Source: an uncultured Oscillospiraceae bacterium
GTDB lineage: Bacteria; Bacillota; Clostridia; Oscillospirales; Oscillospiraceae
Reading direction: 5' to 3'
Assembly: GCA_947589745.1 (NCBI GenBank)
Contig: CANQCS010000024.1
Coordinates: 1-35,014, forward strand
Length of the DNA: 35,014 nt
Both the position numbers and the translations under genes were made by a program. The notes beneath the pieces were generated by a model. That model was not told the DNA's origin. It did not search any database and saw only the letters and a list, made by a program, of their open reading frames with translations. Positions 28,136 through 35,014 of this stretch are shown piece by piece. The number at the start of each line of letters is the position of its first letter. The stretch's first letter is position 1.

Positions 28136-28293
28136 CCTTACTTTTTTACTCCTACAAGAGTCACCGTGACTCCCGGTGACTCTCTCAGACTCTCATAGAA
28201 TCTCGGTGATTATTGTGGAGTCCCTGTGAGTTCCATGCACATTGTGGCACACTTAGTTCTAAGATTCAGTCCGCCCCCAAATTTGACGCTTAC
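28136..28293 (-). repeat. IS66 leader and left terminal repeat
   Basis: On the minus strand the end reads GTAAGCGTCAAATTTGGGGG, followed by a leader with repeated GTGACTC/GAGTCAC palindromes before the tnpA ribosome site. It is collinear with 23864-24021 and its end resembles the end at 971. Confidence 0.85.
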
Positions 28294-28301
28294 GCTTTAT
28301 T
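28294..28301. repeat. Right 8-bp target site duplication of IS66 (GCTTTATT)
   Basis: Identical to 963-970. It lies directly outside the left terminal repeat of IS66. Confidence 0.88.
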
Positions 28302-28539
28302 CAGGAGTGCAATTCTATAATTGACAATTGGATTAAAGGCAGTACAGCTCTTAGATCCTGGGTCGGGGCAATGTGCCACCTCCTAGGAGCTTACTCTGAC
28401 TGCCCTAACGGGTACTGAAAGAAACTTCACCCTGCTAAACCTGACAATATGGCAAGGCTTGTCGCTCTAAAGTTCATCACCGCTAACATATCAACACGAA
28501 AACGGAAGATTCTTGTTGACTATGGTACTAGTCCACTTG

Positions 28540-28870
28540 TTGAGGCCAGATGTTACCTAAAAACAGCACGGATTCGTCTTTTCGAAAGCCCGTGCAGCTG
28601 AGATCATCAAAAATTAGCAGATCCGCCTTGTCGATTTGACGTTCAATATGACCCAACTTGTCGGTATCATGAGCTTCCGGAAACTCTGTAGAAAGGCTCC
28701 CACCATGTTAAAACAGAACTCGATATTCTTGAAAGCCCCCCTTCAAACTAATAGTGATGAAGGCTTCTCTCTGTCAAGAATGCCCATATTGTTGTTGGGG
28801 AACGAAGTGGCTACAATGTCTGCTTTCTCAATACAGAAGTTGATATTTGTTGTAAAATTTGGTATAATGT
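28540..28870 (-). pseudogene. IS21-type helper ATPase (IstB) relic
   Basis: Broken minus-strand frames keep IstB-like text in the right order: CIEKAD...PNNNMG near 28800-28860 (where Walker A would be), then DTDKLGHIERQIDKADLLIF and DDLSCTGFR near 28580-28670 (Walker B LLIFDD). At least two frame changes are needed, and both ends of the gene are missing. No istA is seen. It is an old insertion-sequence remnant in the 934-bp stretch 28302-29235, which otherwise holds only the promoter at 28840 and no gene I can support. Confidence 0.6.
28840..28868 (+). promoter_or_regulatory. Consensus-like promoter upstream of the polymerase operon
   Basis: TTGATA (28840-28845), a 17-bp spacer and TATAAT (28863-28868) read toward the polymerase start at 29236, leaving a leader of about 360 nt. 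It lies inside the istB relic. No Firmicutes LexA box (CGAAC...GTTCG) is seen nearby. Confidence 0.6.
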
Positions 28871-29235
28871 AAAGGAATAATATTCTGCAGTATTCTGTAT
28901 CTGGTATATCATCCCAGGAAGCGTGGCAGGCATAAAATGAGAGGTTCACCTGGTGACGCGCAATCCGTTGCATAACAGTCTATTACCATATACAGGGAGA
29001 AGTTAAATGATGCTTTTCCTGAAAAAAACAGCATCAAAAAGAGCATTAATACCTCTATCAAAGCATTATAATTCCTATACTCCCGCACTGTATCGATACA
29101 TTTAGTTGAAGAATAGTATTAGTCCACTTATGAGGCAGAAAATCCCGGGGCGGAAGGTTACTGTTAGTGAAAACCTCCACCCTGGTAAGGAATGCACCAA
29201 GAAAACGATATTGTTTGGCCAGGGAGGGGTGTTCC

Positions 29236-30738
29236 ATGGAACGGAAAAAGGGTCGTATTTTTCTGGCGATAGATCTCAAGAGCTATTATGCCAGCTCAGA
29301 GTGTGCTGAGCGAGGCCTGGACCCTCTCACAACGAACCTCGTAGTCGCTGATCCGACCCGCACAGAAAAGACCATCTGCCTGGCTGTCTCCCCATCACTG
29401 AAAGCCTACGGCATACCGGGCCGGGCCCGCCTGTTTGAGGTCGTCCAACGGGTCAAGGAGGTCAACGCAGAGCGGCTGCGGCGTGCGCCTGGTCGCATTT
29501 TCCGCGGCGAGTCCAGTAACGCGAAAGAGCTGGAGCGGGACCCATCCCTTGCTCTATCCTACATCATGGCACCGCCGCAGATGGCGCACTATATGAAAAA
29601 GAGCACGGAGATATATCTCCATTTCGTAGCTCCTGAGGACATTTACGCCTACTCCATCGACGAGGTCTTCGTGGACGCTTCCGGCTATTTGGAGACGTAC
29701 CACTGCACCGCCCATGAGCTAGCCATGCGCATGATACAGGCGGTGCTGAAGCAGACTGGCATCACCGCCACGGCCGGTATCGGCTCCAACCTCTACCTTG
29801 CGAAAGTCGCTATGGACATCGAGGCCAAGCACATCCAGCCGGACAGGGATGGAGTCCGTATCGCTGAACTGGATGAGATGAGCTATCGAAGAAAGCTCTG
29901 GACCCACCGCCCGCTGACCGACTTCTGGAGAGTTGGAAGGGGGTACGCAAAAAAATTGGAGGCCGCCGGGATGTACACCATGGGCGACATCGCGCGGCGG
30001 TCTCTGACGGACGAGAATGGGCTTTATAAGATGTTCGGCGTCAATACAGAACTGCTCATCGACCATGCCTGGGGCTATGAGCCTACGACGATGTCCGACA
30101 TCAAGTCGTATCGGCCGGAGTCCAACAGCATCAGCTCCGGTCAGGTGCTCCAGGAGGCTTATACATTCGAGAAGGGACGTCTCGTCGTCTGGGAGATGGC
30201 GGACGCCCTCAGCCTAGACCTTGTGGAGAAGGGGTTGGTCACAGATCAAATCGTGCTGACGGTGGGCTACGATATCGAGTGCATGACGGACCCGGACCTC
30301 CGAGCCAGGTACAAGGGGCCTGTCCAGAAGGACCACTACGGCCGTGAATTGCCGAAGCCTGCTCATGGCTCCATCAACCTGCCGCAGTACACTGCCTCCT
30401 CCAGGGCCATCACTGAGGCTGTGCGTGAACTGTACGACCGCATCGTACAGTCGGACCTTCTGGTGCGACGAATGTATGTGGTAGCCAACCATGCGACAAA
30501 GGAGAGGGAGGTGCCCGAGCCGGTGCCGGAGCAGCTGGACCTCTTTACGGACTATGCTGCTTTGGAGGAACAGCGTAAAGCGGAACAGGCTGCATCGGAA
30601 AAGGAGAAGAAAAAGCAACAGGCGATGTTGGCAATCCGGCAGAAATACGGGAAGAATGCTATTCTGAAAGGCTCAAATCTAACGGAAGGCGCCACCATGC
30701 GTGAGCGAAACTGTCAGATTGGCGGGCATAAAGCTTGA
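29236..30738 (+). CDS. Y-family DNA polymerase (UmuC/DinB-like)
   Basis: A 500-residue translesion polymerase. Metal-binding motifs are intact: AIDLKSYYAS with Asp13 and YSIDEVFVD with Asp142/Glu143. GIGSNLYLAKVAMD is the palm motif, FWRVGRGYAKKLEAAGMYTM the helix-hairpin-helix thumb, and QLDLF at 433-437 a sliding-clamp-binding motif. The C-terminus, NAILKGSNLTEGAT to IGGHKA, is typical of the polymerases carried with YolD-like proteins on Clostridia chromosomes and integrative elements. ATG 29236 follows GGGAGG; the open frame extends 23 codons further without a good site. It bypasses damaged template bases in the cytoplasm and is co-oriented with a YolD-like gene 100 bp downstream. Confidence 0.93.
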   Translation: MERKKGRIFLAIDLKSYYASSECAERGLDPLTTNLVVADPTRTEKTICLAVSPSLKAYGIPGRARLFEVVQRVKEVNAERLRRAPGRIFRGESSNAKELERDPSLALSYIMAPPQMAHYMKKSTEIYLHFVAPEDIYAYSIDEVFVDASGYLETYHCTAHELAMRMIQAVLKQTGITATAGIGSNLYLAKVAMDIEAKHIQPDRDGVRIAELDEMSYRRKLWTHRPLTDFWRVGRGYAKKLEAAGMYTMGDIARRSLTDENGLYKMFGVNTELLIDHAWGYEPTTMSDIKSYRPESNSISSGQVLQEAYTFEKGRLVVWEMADALSLDLVEKGLVTDQIVLTVGYDIECMTDPDLRARYKGPVQKDHYGRELPKPAHGSINLPQYTASSRAITEAVRELYDRIVQSDLLVRRMYVVANHATKEREVPEPVPEQLDLFTDYAALEEQRKAEQAASEKEKKKQQAMLAIRQKYGKNAILKGSNLTEGATMRERNCQIGGHKA

Positions 30739-30838
30739 AATATAGAAAATCCTTTGGGAGGAATACCATAATATTCTCCCTTGACTAACATAGCCATGCG
30801 AATTGCCTATGACGAATATACGATTGGAGGCTCCCTTC

Positions 30839-31252
30839 ATGTTTCCATACGAGGATATCGTCCATTTGCCTCATCCGGACCCTAAAAATCATCCCCGCAT
30901 GCCACGCCCATCCCGTGCCGCGCAGTTCGCCCCATTCGCGGCTTTAGTGGGCTACGATGACGCTGTCCAGGAGGCTGCGCGATTCACTGAGGAGCGAACT
31001 GAGGTGGATGTATCTGTTGTCGCGGAGCTCAATGAAAAGCTACATACTTTGTCTGAGCACATCTCTGAGCAGCCGGAGGTATGCGTCCGGTATTTTCGTC
31101 CGGACAACAGGAAGAACGGTGGAGAATATGTGTGGGTGAGCGGCAAGGCTTTGCGGGTGGACCCGATTGGAGGTGTTCTTGTACTGAAAGACAGGACAGC
31201 CATTCCACTCCAGGACATTACAGATTTGACTGGACCAGCGGAACCGAATTGA
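30839..31252 (+). CDS. YolD-like protein
   Basis: A 137-residue protein. HPRMPRPSRAAQFAPFAALV and GYDDAVQEAAR followed by an acidic helix are the signature of YolD-like proteins, which accompany Y-family polymerases in Firmicutes and are thought to act with them in the damage response. The C-terminal part (VRYFRPDNRKNGGEY, VLVLKDRTAIPLQDI) is an SH3-like beta region of this family. ATG 30839 follows GGAGG; an upstream ATG at 30803 lacks one. Expression is probably linked to the polymerase. Confidence 0.87.
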   Translation: MFPYEDIVHLPHPDPKNHPRMPRPSRAAQFAPFAALVGYDDAVQEAARFTEERTEVDVSVVAELNEKLHTLSEHISEQPEVCVRYFRPDNRKNGGEYVWVSGKALRVDPIGGVLVLKDRTAIPLQDITDLTGPAEPN

Positions 31253-31286
31253 CACGAATTCTACTGCTGGAATGGGAGGACTGGAT

Positions 31287-32177
31287 ATGCTGACTTCGGC
31301 AACCATGGACGCAGCCATTTCGGGGCTGTACGGGGACACTGTCCGGATAGCTGGTCAACGACCAGTATATGGCGGCGATATCAACCACTCCTACCGTCTG
31401 CACCTCTCCAATGGGAAACGGGTATTTCTCAAATGTAACACAACGCAAAACGCTCCGCTCTTCACAGCGGAGGCGGCAGGCCTGGAGGCGCTGCGGGAAA
31501 GAGGAGTGATAGGTGTGCCTCAGCCGCTGGCTGTGGGCACCGACGAGGGGAGGCACATCTCCTTCCTCATCCTGGAATACGTGGAATCCGCCCAGCCAGT
31601 GAAGGATTATTGGGAGATATTCGGTCATGAACTCGCAGCGTTGCACCGTGCAGCGCAGCCGCCGCTCACAGGCGGCCCTTTCGGATTCTCAGCGGATAAT
31701 TTCATTGGCACCACGCCGCAGAGAAATACCCTTAGCGCAAGCTGGGTCGCTTTCTTCCGGGACTTCAGGCTGCTGCCCCAAATAGAGCTGGCAAGGGACA
31801 TACTGGACCCTGGTACGAGCCGTCGCCTGTCTCGGGTGCTGGAGCACCTGGAGGACTACCTACCGGAGCCGGCGTTCCCATCCCTGCTCCATGGGGACCT
31901 ATGGAGCGGGAATGCGGTCTGCGGTCCGGACGGAAAAGCATGGATTTTGGACCCAGCTGCATATATAGGACACTTTGAGGCGGAACTAGCTATGACAGAG
32001 CTGTTCGGCGGTTTCCCGGAGAGCTTCTACAGCGCCTACCATGAGGGGAATCCCATTGACACAGACTACGCAGAGCGGCGGAATCTGTATAATCTTTATC
32101 ATCTGCTCAACCACCTGAACCTGTTTGGGACCTCTTACTTGCGTGCAGTGCGGGAAATCTCCTATCAATATATGTGA
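31287..32177 (+). CDS. Fructosamine kinase family protein
   Basis: A 296-residue kinase-fold protein of the fructosamine-3-kinase family. Visible are GGDINHSYRL near the N-terminus (nucleotide loop), HGDLWSGN (catalytic loop with Asp) and ILDPAAYIGHFEAELAMTEL with FGGF (the metal-binding Asp and the family signature). Length is normal. Members phosphorylate ketosamines on glycated small molecules or proteins so that the adduct falls off. ATG 31287 follows GGAGG with 7-nt spacing; it starts 34 nt after the YolD-like stop, so it is probably in the same operon as the repair genes. Confidence 0.92.
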   Translation: MLTSATMDAAISGLYGDTVRIAGQRPVYGGDINHSYRLHLSNGKRVFLKCNTTQNAPLFTAEAAGLEALRERGVIGVPQPLAVGTDEGRHISFLILEYVESAQPVKDYWEIFGHELAALHRAAQPPLTGGPFGFSADNFIGTTPQRNTLSASWVAFFRDFRLLPQIELARDILDPGTSRRLSRVLEHLEDYLPEPAFPSLLHGDLWSGNAVCGPDGKAWILDPAAYIGHFEAELAMTELFGGFPESFYSAYHEGNPIDTDYAERRNLYNLYHLLNHLNLFGTSYLRAVREISYQYM

Positions 32178-32207
32178 CTGGAGGTACACGACATGGAGGA
32201 AAAGCAA

Positions 32208-32294
32208 TGATAAGTGGACAAACTGCTCCGGCCACTCAGAGCATGGTTTCTCCGAAGATCTCTTTTACCTATCCTCTTGGAGGGTTACTTTTGA
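32208..32294 (+). CDS. Possible 28-residue ORF with strong ribosome site
   Basis: GGAGG lies 7 nt before ATG 32208, and 28 codons follow (MISGQLLRPLRAWFLRRSLL...), basic and hydrophobic. It overlaps the 3' end of the convergent gene at 32265. It may be a small peptide, or the surviving start of a gene cut off here. Evidence is only the ribosome site. Confidence 0.25.
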
Positions 32295-33725
32295 GCGACT
32301 CGACATAAAATCACAATATTCCACTTGGCCTCCACACAGAACAGCCTCAATGCACCCCTTTGACAAATTGAGCTGTTCGCTCAGGTCCTCCACCGGAATG
32401 TGCTCACTCTGTACTAGTATGTGCGCGTGGACTCTTAGAGCAAGGACGCTAGAGTAGCCGGACAGGAAGCCGCCGAGACCAGAAGCTACCAGACTCGTTG
32501 CAAGAAAATTATCCAATACATCGTCACGTCTATCGATTTCCTCCGCAAAACGACCCACGTTTATTTTTTCTTCAAACAGCAACTCACTCCGATATCCTCG
32601 ATGCACCTGATACTTCTGCATCATTTCTATCAGGTGCCCCTTTACCTTCGCTTTCGTCTCCCCTTCCGCCAAAATATCCAGCAGCTCCTGTATTTCCTCC
32701 GGCGCATCTCGTATCATTCCGTCGGAGGGGACGCAGAAGATCAAATAAGATGTATCAGAAGGTACCGGAACTTGGACGGCCAGGTTCGTGACGCTCTGGC
32801 CGATCCGATAGCAGCAATGGCCGAGTCCGAGCGCATCAAATCCAGTGATGGCTATGACAGTCTTATTCTCGCGTACCTGGGTAGATATTTCAATAATTCC
32901 CGGTATATTGTAGAGAAAATGAAGAAACCAATCGAGGGGGATAGGAGCGGGAAACGTGCTGACTGCGGTCCACCCATCGGCATAGCACAATGCATCGCAA
33001 AACCATTTGGCCTCCGTATCGATGTTGCTCACATGGACATCTTTGCCCTTTGCTGCTGATATGAGCTTCTCCAACACAGTTTTTTGCGTTATCAGCGCGG
33101 GCAGATTGTTAAAGTTTATGCCGCGTCCATCCACTTTTTCAAGAGAGTACAAATCTGCCAGAACAATAATGGCAATATGGAGGATCCGCTTTCCGAAATC
33201 ACTTTTTATAGCTTCAGCTGACGGATACTCATTGACGTCATCTGTTCGAACTATCTCCATGAATTCCTTGATCTCTCTGGATACGTTGGGGTCCTCATGT
33301 GTGGCATCTATGAGAATAAGTTCCGTATCCCCTTCTGGCGTACGGATGGGCATGCGGAAGACTTGCGGCAGCATGTCGCATATACCGTCAAGCGCCACAA
33401 CAACCTGATAATAATTGTGGCGATTCGGCACGGATCGTAGTTTTTGTAAATTCGAGGCAACTTCAGAAATCGTTCTCTTCCCGCTCATAGTACTGATGCA
33501 TGCGAACATATCCCCCAGCGGGTCATCTACAGTCACACCACGAAAGGGTTTCTCAACGCAGCGCGACAAATAATTTACTGACTGCACCTCCCGCCCCAGA
33601 AGATGGACAATGAACTCCTGGCAGAGGTTGCTATCACGCATTGCTGTGCCGAATACAGCCTCTCTTATATGAGTGGGGGCGCAGAAGACCTCCTTCGCAC
33701 CGGTGGAATTGGTTTTATTACACAT
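32265..33725 (-). CDS. Uncharacterised protein, Rpn-nuclease-like N-terminal half
   Basis: About 486 residues. The N-terminal part reads REAVFGTAMRDSNLCQEFIV, HLLGREVQSVNYLSRCVEK and later REIKEFMEIVRTDD, which follows the layout of Rpn / PD-(D/E)XK recombination-promoting nuclease proteins. Where those have GVRLDVYV...NVEMQ, this has GVTVDDPLGDMFACIST, so the active-site residues look lost. The second half (about 220-486) matches nothing I know and may be a separate domain. AGGAGG precedes ATG 33725. It lies 36 nt downstream of the 83-residue gene and may be in the polymerase operon. The family call is tentative. Confidence 0.55.
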   Translation of the reverse strand: MCNKTNSTGAKEVFCAPTHIREAVFGTAMRDSNLCQEFIVHLLGREVQSVNYLSRCVEKPFRGVTVDDPLGDMFACISTMSGKRTISEVASNLQKLRSVPNRHNYYQVVVALDGICDMLPQVFRMPIRTPEGDTELILIDATHEDPNVSREIKEFMEIVRTDDVNEYPSAEAIKSDFGKRILHIAIIVLADLYSLEKVDGRGINFNNLPALITQKTVLEKLISAAKGKDVHVSNIDTEAKWFCDALCYADGWTAVSTFPAPIPLDWFLHFLYNIPGIIEISTQVRENKTVIAITGFDALGLGHCCYRIGQSVTNLAVQVPVPSDTSYLIFCVPSDGMIRDAPEEIQELLDILAEGETKAKVKGHLIEMMQKYQVHRGYRSELLFEEKINVGRFAEEIDRRDDVLDNFLATSLVASGLGGFLSGYSSVLALRVHAHILVQSEHIPVEDLSEQLNLSKGCIEAVLCGGQVEYCDFMSSRSKVTLQEDR

Positions 33726-33761
33726 GGTCCTACCTCCTCTTTTTCTCATATTATAGTACAC

Positions 33762-34013
33762 CTAGTGGTTTGGATGCCTGTCCTCAATGAACCACCTTCC
33801 TTTCTCGAACCACAACCGAGTCTCTTTACCCAGAACCAAAATCCGATAACAATCTCCTACTCCACCTACACTCTCGCAGGCTCTGCGGTGGACATCAAGG
33901 ACCTTATCAACCGCATAGTTTTGTCCGGGTGCATAGGTGATGACGGTGGGACGCATTTTGCCGTCCGTGCTAAACTGGACCAAAACTGGTACATATCGTT
34001 TCGTCCTGCCCAT
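33762..34013 (-). CDS. Small conserved-looking protein coupled to DinB-like gene
   Basis: An 83-residue basic protein (MGRTKRYVPVLVQFSTDGKM... ending DRHPNH) that I do not assign to a family. Its GGAGG ribosome site overlaps the last codons and stop of the upstream polymerase, and the start follows that stop by 2 nt, so translation is coupled. The position is the one YolD-like partners usually hold, but the sequence is unlike the YolD protein at 30839. Its beta-rich pattern suggests a small SH3-like or barrel fold; this is a guess. Confidence 0.7.
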   Translation of the reverse strand: MGRTKRYVPVLVQFSTDGKMRPTVITYAPGQNYAVDKVLDVHRRACESVGGVGDCYRILVLGKETRLWFEKGRWFIEDRHPNH

Positions 34014-34015
34014 AT

Positions 34016-34939
34016 TTAACCTCCAAAAAAACCAACCGGATGGACGGTGTGGTCCTCCACTGGATTGATGTGCCCAAGGAGAGGGTCGGTATATATTGTC
34101 GCCTTTTGCACAGCCATATAGCCGTATCGGCGGCGCAGCTCATCCACGGTGCGGTCAATGGATTCCCACTTCTGCCGCTTGCTATCTTCTTGATAGAGCG
34201 AGAGTTGAATAGGCGCAGTGGATGGCACCAAGCCGGCGCCCCGGACTCCAATGGAGCGAATTGGAGCCCACCAGCGGTAGTTTGCCTTGAATAGTTCAAA
34301 CGAAACCAGAGCTATCTCTTGGCTGGAGCAGGTGGGCGTTTTGAGCTTATGCTGGCGGGTGAAGCAGTAGAGATTCTTGTCTCGGACAGAAACCTCCACA
34401 ACGGTACATTTGGAGGAAATTTCGCGCATCCGGGCAGCCACGCTTTCCGCCAGCAAGAGCAGCATTAAATGGACGTCCTCATTGTTCACCAAATCGCGGG
34501 GTGTAGTGGCGCTGTTGCCGACGCTCTTGATAGCTCTGGTGTAGTCTGTTCGTTGCACTGGGGATACATCGTTGCCCAAGGCGAAGGTTTTGAGAACTGG
34601 CCCTATCTTGCCGAGCCTCCGTTGGAGTACATCTTCCGGGCACTCCGCCAGCCGTCCAATGGTGTGGAGGGCAATGCCGCGAAGTTTTTTCGATGTTGCC
34701 GGACCTACATACAGGAGGTCTTCCACTGGCAGCGGATACACGAGCTCCTTGTAGTTATCCCGCCCTATCCGCGTGATGGCATCCGGCTTTTTGTAGTCGC
34801 TTCCCAGCTTAGCGGTGATTTTATTGTTGGATACGCCTATAGAAACCGTTATGCCCAATTCAAACCTTATTCTGGCGCTTATCTCCCTAGCGATTGTCAT
34901 GGGACTGCCAAACAGTCCGATGCTTCCTGTGACATCAAG
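34016..34939 (-). CDS. DinB-type Y-family polymerase, 3' part only
   Basis: From 34939 down, the frame reads LDVTGSIGLFGSP, then ISARIRFELGITVSIGVSNN with KITAKLGSDYKKP (palm), PVEDLLYVGPATSKKLRGIA (thumb HhH), the little-finger domain and a clamp-like QLSLY near the C-terminus. In intact enzymes LDVTGS follows directly after the catalytic SIDE motif plus two residues. Here the upstream codons read AGCLAY instead, so SIDE and the N-terminal Asp are absent from the contiguous sequence. The upstream DNA looks like a group II intron 3' end, so this is the 3' exon of an interrupted gene. It would work only if the intron splices; otherwise it is broken. Confidence 0.85.
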   Translation of the reverse strand, partial: LDVTGSIGLFGSPMTIAREISARIRFELGITVSIGVSNNKITAKLGSDYKKPDAITRIGRDNYKELVYPLPVEDLLYVGPATSKKLRGIALHTIGRLAECPEDVLQRRLGKIGPVLKTFALGNDVSPVQRTDYTRAIKSVGNSATTPRDLVNNEDVHLMLLLLAESVAARMREISSKCTVVEVSVRDKNLYCFTRQHKLKTPTCSSQEIALVSFELFKANYRWWAPIRSIGVRGAGLVPSTAPIQLSLYQEDSKRQKWESIDRTVDELRRRYGYMAVQKATIYTDPLLGHINPVEDHTVHPVGFFGG

Positions 34940-35014
34940 GTAGGCTAAGCACCCAGCGCCGTGTCGCATTACTGCGGTCGGTTTCCAGATACTCGCCCCC
35001 AAACCGGACTTACA
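34940..35014 (-). mobile_element. Probable 3' end of a group II intron (D5/D6)
   Basis: Minus-strand sequence from the window edge begins with GTCCGGTTT, like the 3' strand of domain V. Then comes a domain VI-like stem: AGTATC pairs with GGTGCT (with wobbles), enclosing a CGCA-GTAA-TGCG hairpin with a GNRA tetraloop. The end reads CTTAGCCTAC, with an A seven nucleotides from the 3' end, where a branch point would lie, and a terminal AY. The join to the polymerase exon is in frame at LDVTGS. The bulk of the intron is outside the window, so this stays a prediction. Confidence 0.55.

Larger units (their letters stand above)
26425..28293 (-). mobile_element. IS66 element, left-hand part (leader, tnpA, tnpB, tnpC 5' half)
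   Basis: It carries the left terminal repeat and 158-bp leader (28136-28293), tnpA, tnpB and the first 301 codons of tnpC. The end at 28293 is followed by the GCTTTATT duplication. Together with 971-1722 it forms one element split by 24.7 kb. Confidence 0.92.

Overview
The window looks like the chromosome of a moderately GC-rich gut Clostridia member, probably of the Oscillospiraceae / Flavonifractor-Lawsonibacter type. This is judged from gene families only: a CUT1 sugar ABC transporter without its own ATPase, a YesS-like membrane AraC regulator, a YesL-like DUF624 protein, an IS66 element with a tnpA-tnpB-tnpC layout, and a Y-family polymerase plus YolD module.

Layout. (1) 1-970: non-coding repeats. 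Three exact-period 133-bp units are followed by a diverged fourth unit and then three long perfect or near-perfect hairpins about 140 bp apart. (2) 971-28293: a single IS66 insertion, bounded by IS66-type ends and an exact 8-bp target duplication (GCTTTATT at 963-970 and 28294-28301). Its tnpC is cut by a 24,702-bp insert (1723-26424) flanked by TGCT. Removing the insert and one TGCT restores tnpC in frame. (3) Inside the insert, 2197-19763 is a hexuronide-utilisation locus with three transcription units: lplB-lplC-SBP-GH2-carboxylesterase (minus), the AraC regulator (plus), and yesL-GH2-HAD-GH3-uxuA-uxuB (minus). (4) 20115-24363 is decayed: a discoidin-like gene, a GH88 fragment, a membrane GH3 cut before its catalytic domain, an AAA ATPase tail and a second IS66 left end. 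(5) 24364-26382: a GIY-YIG/DUF4357 gene and an HNH-like gene, more AT-rich than their neighbours. (6) 28302-29235: an IS21 istB relic and a promoter. (7) 29236-35014: a Y-family polymerase, YolD-like protein, fructosamine kinase, an Rpn-like protein, and on the minus strand a second DinB-type polymerase whose 5' part is missing. Immediately upstream of that polymerase lies what looks like the 3' end (D5/D6) of a group II intron.

How the genes work together. The regulator probably senses an extracellular ligand. The lipoprotein and two permeases import a hexuronide using an ATPase encoded elsewhere. Two GH2 enzymes with NxKG motifs, a GH3 enzyme and a carboxylesterase release the hexuronic acid in the cytoplasm. 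UxuB and UxuA carry fructuronate through mannonate to 2-keto-3-deoxygluconate. The isomerase UxaC and the KDG kinase and aldolase are not in the window.

The most notable signals are the IS66 split by a 25-kb catabolic island, the structured 133-bp repeats with compensatory changes, and the intron end sitting exactly in the polymerase catalytic motif. All calls come from reading the sequence; no database search was run.
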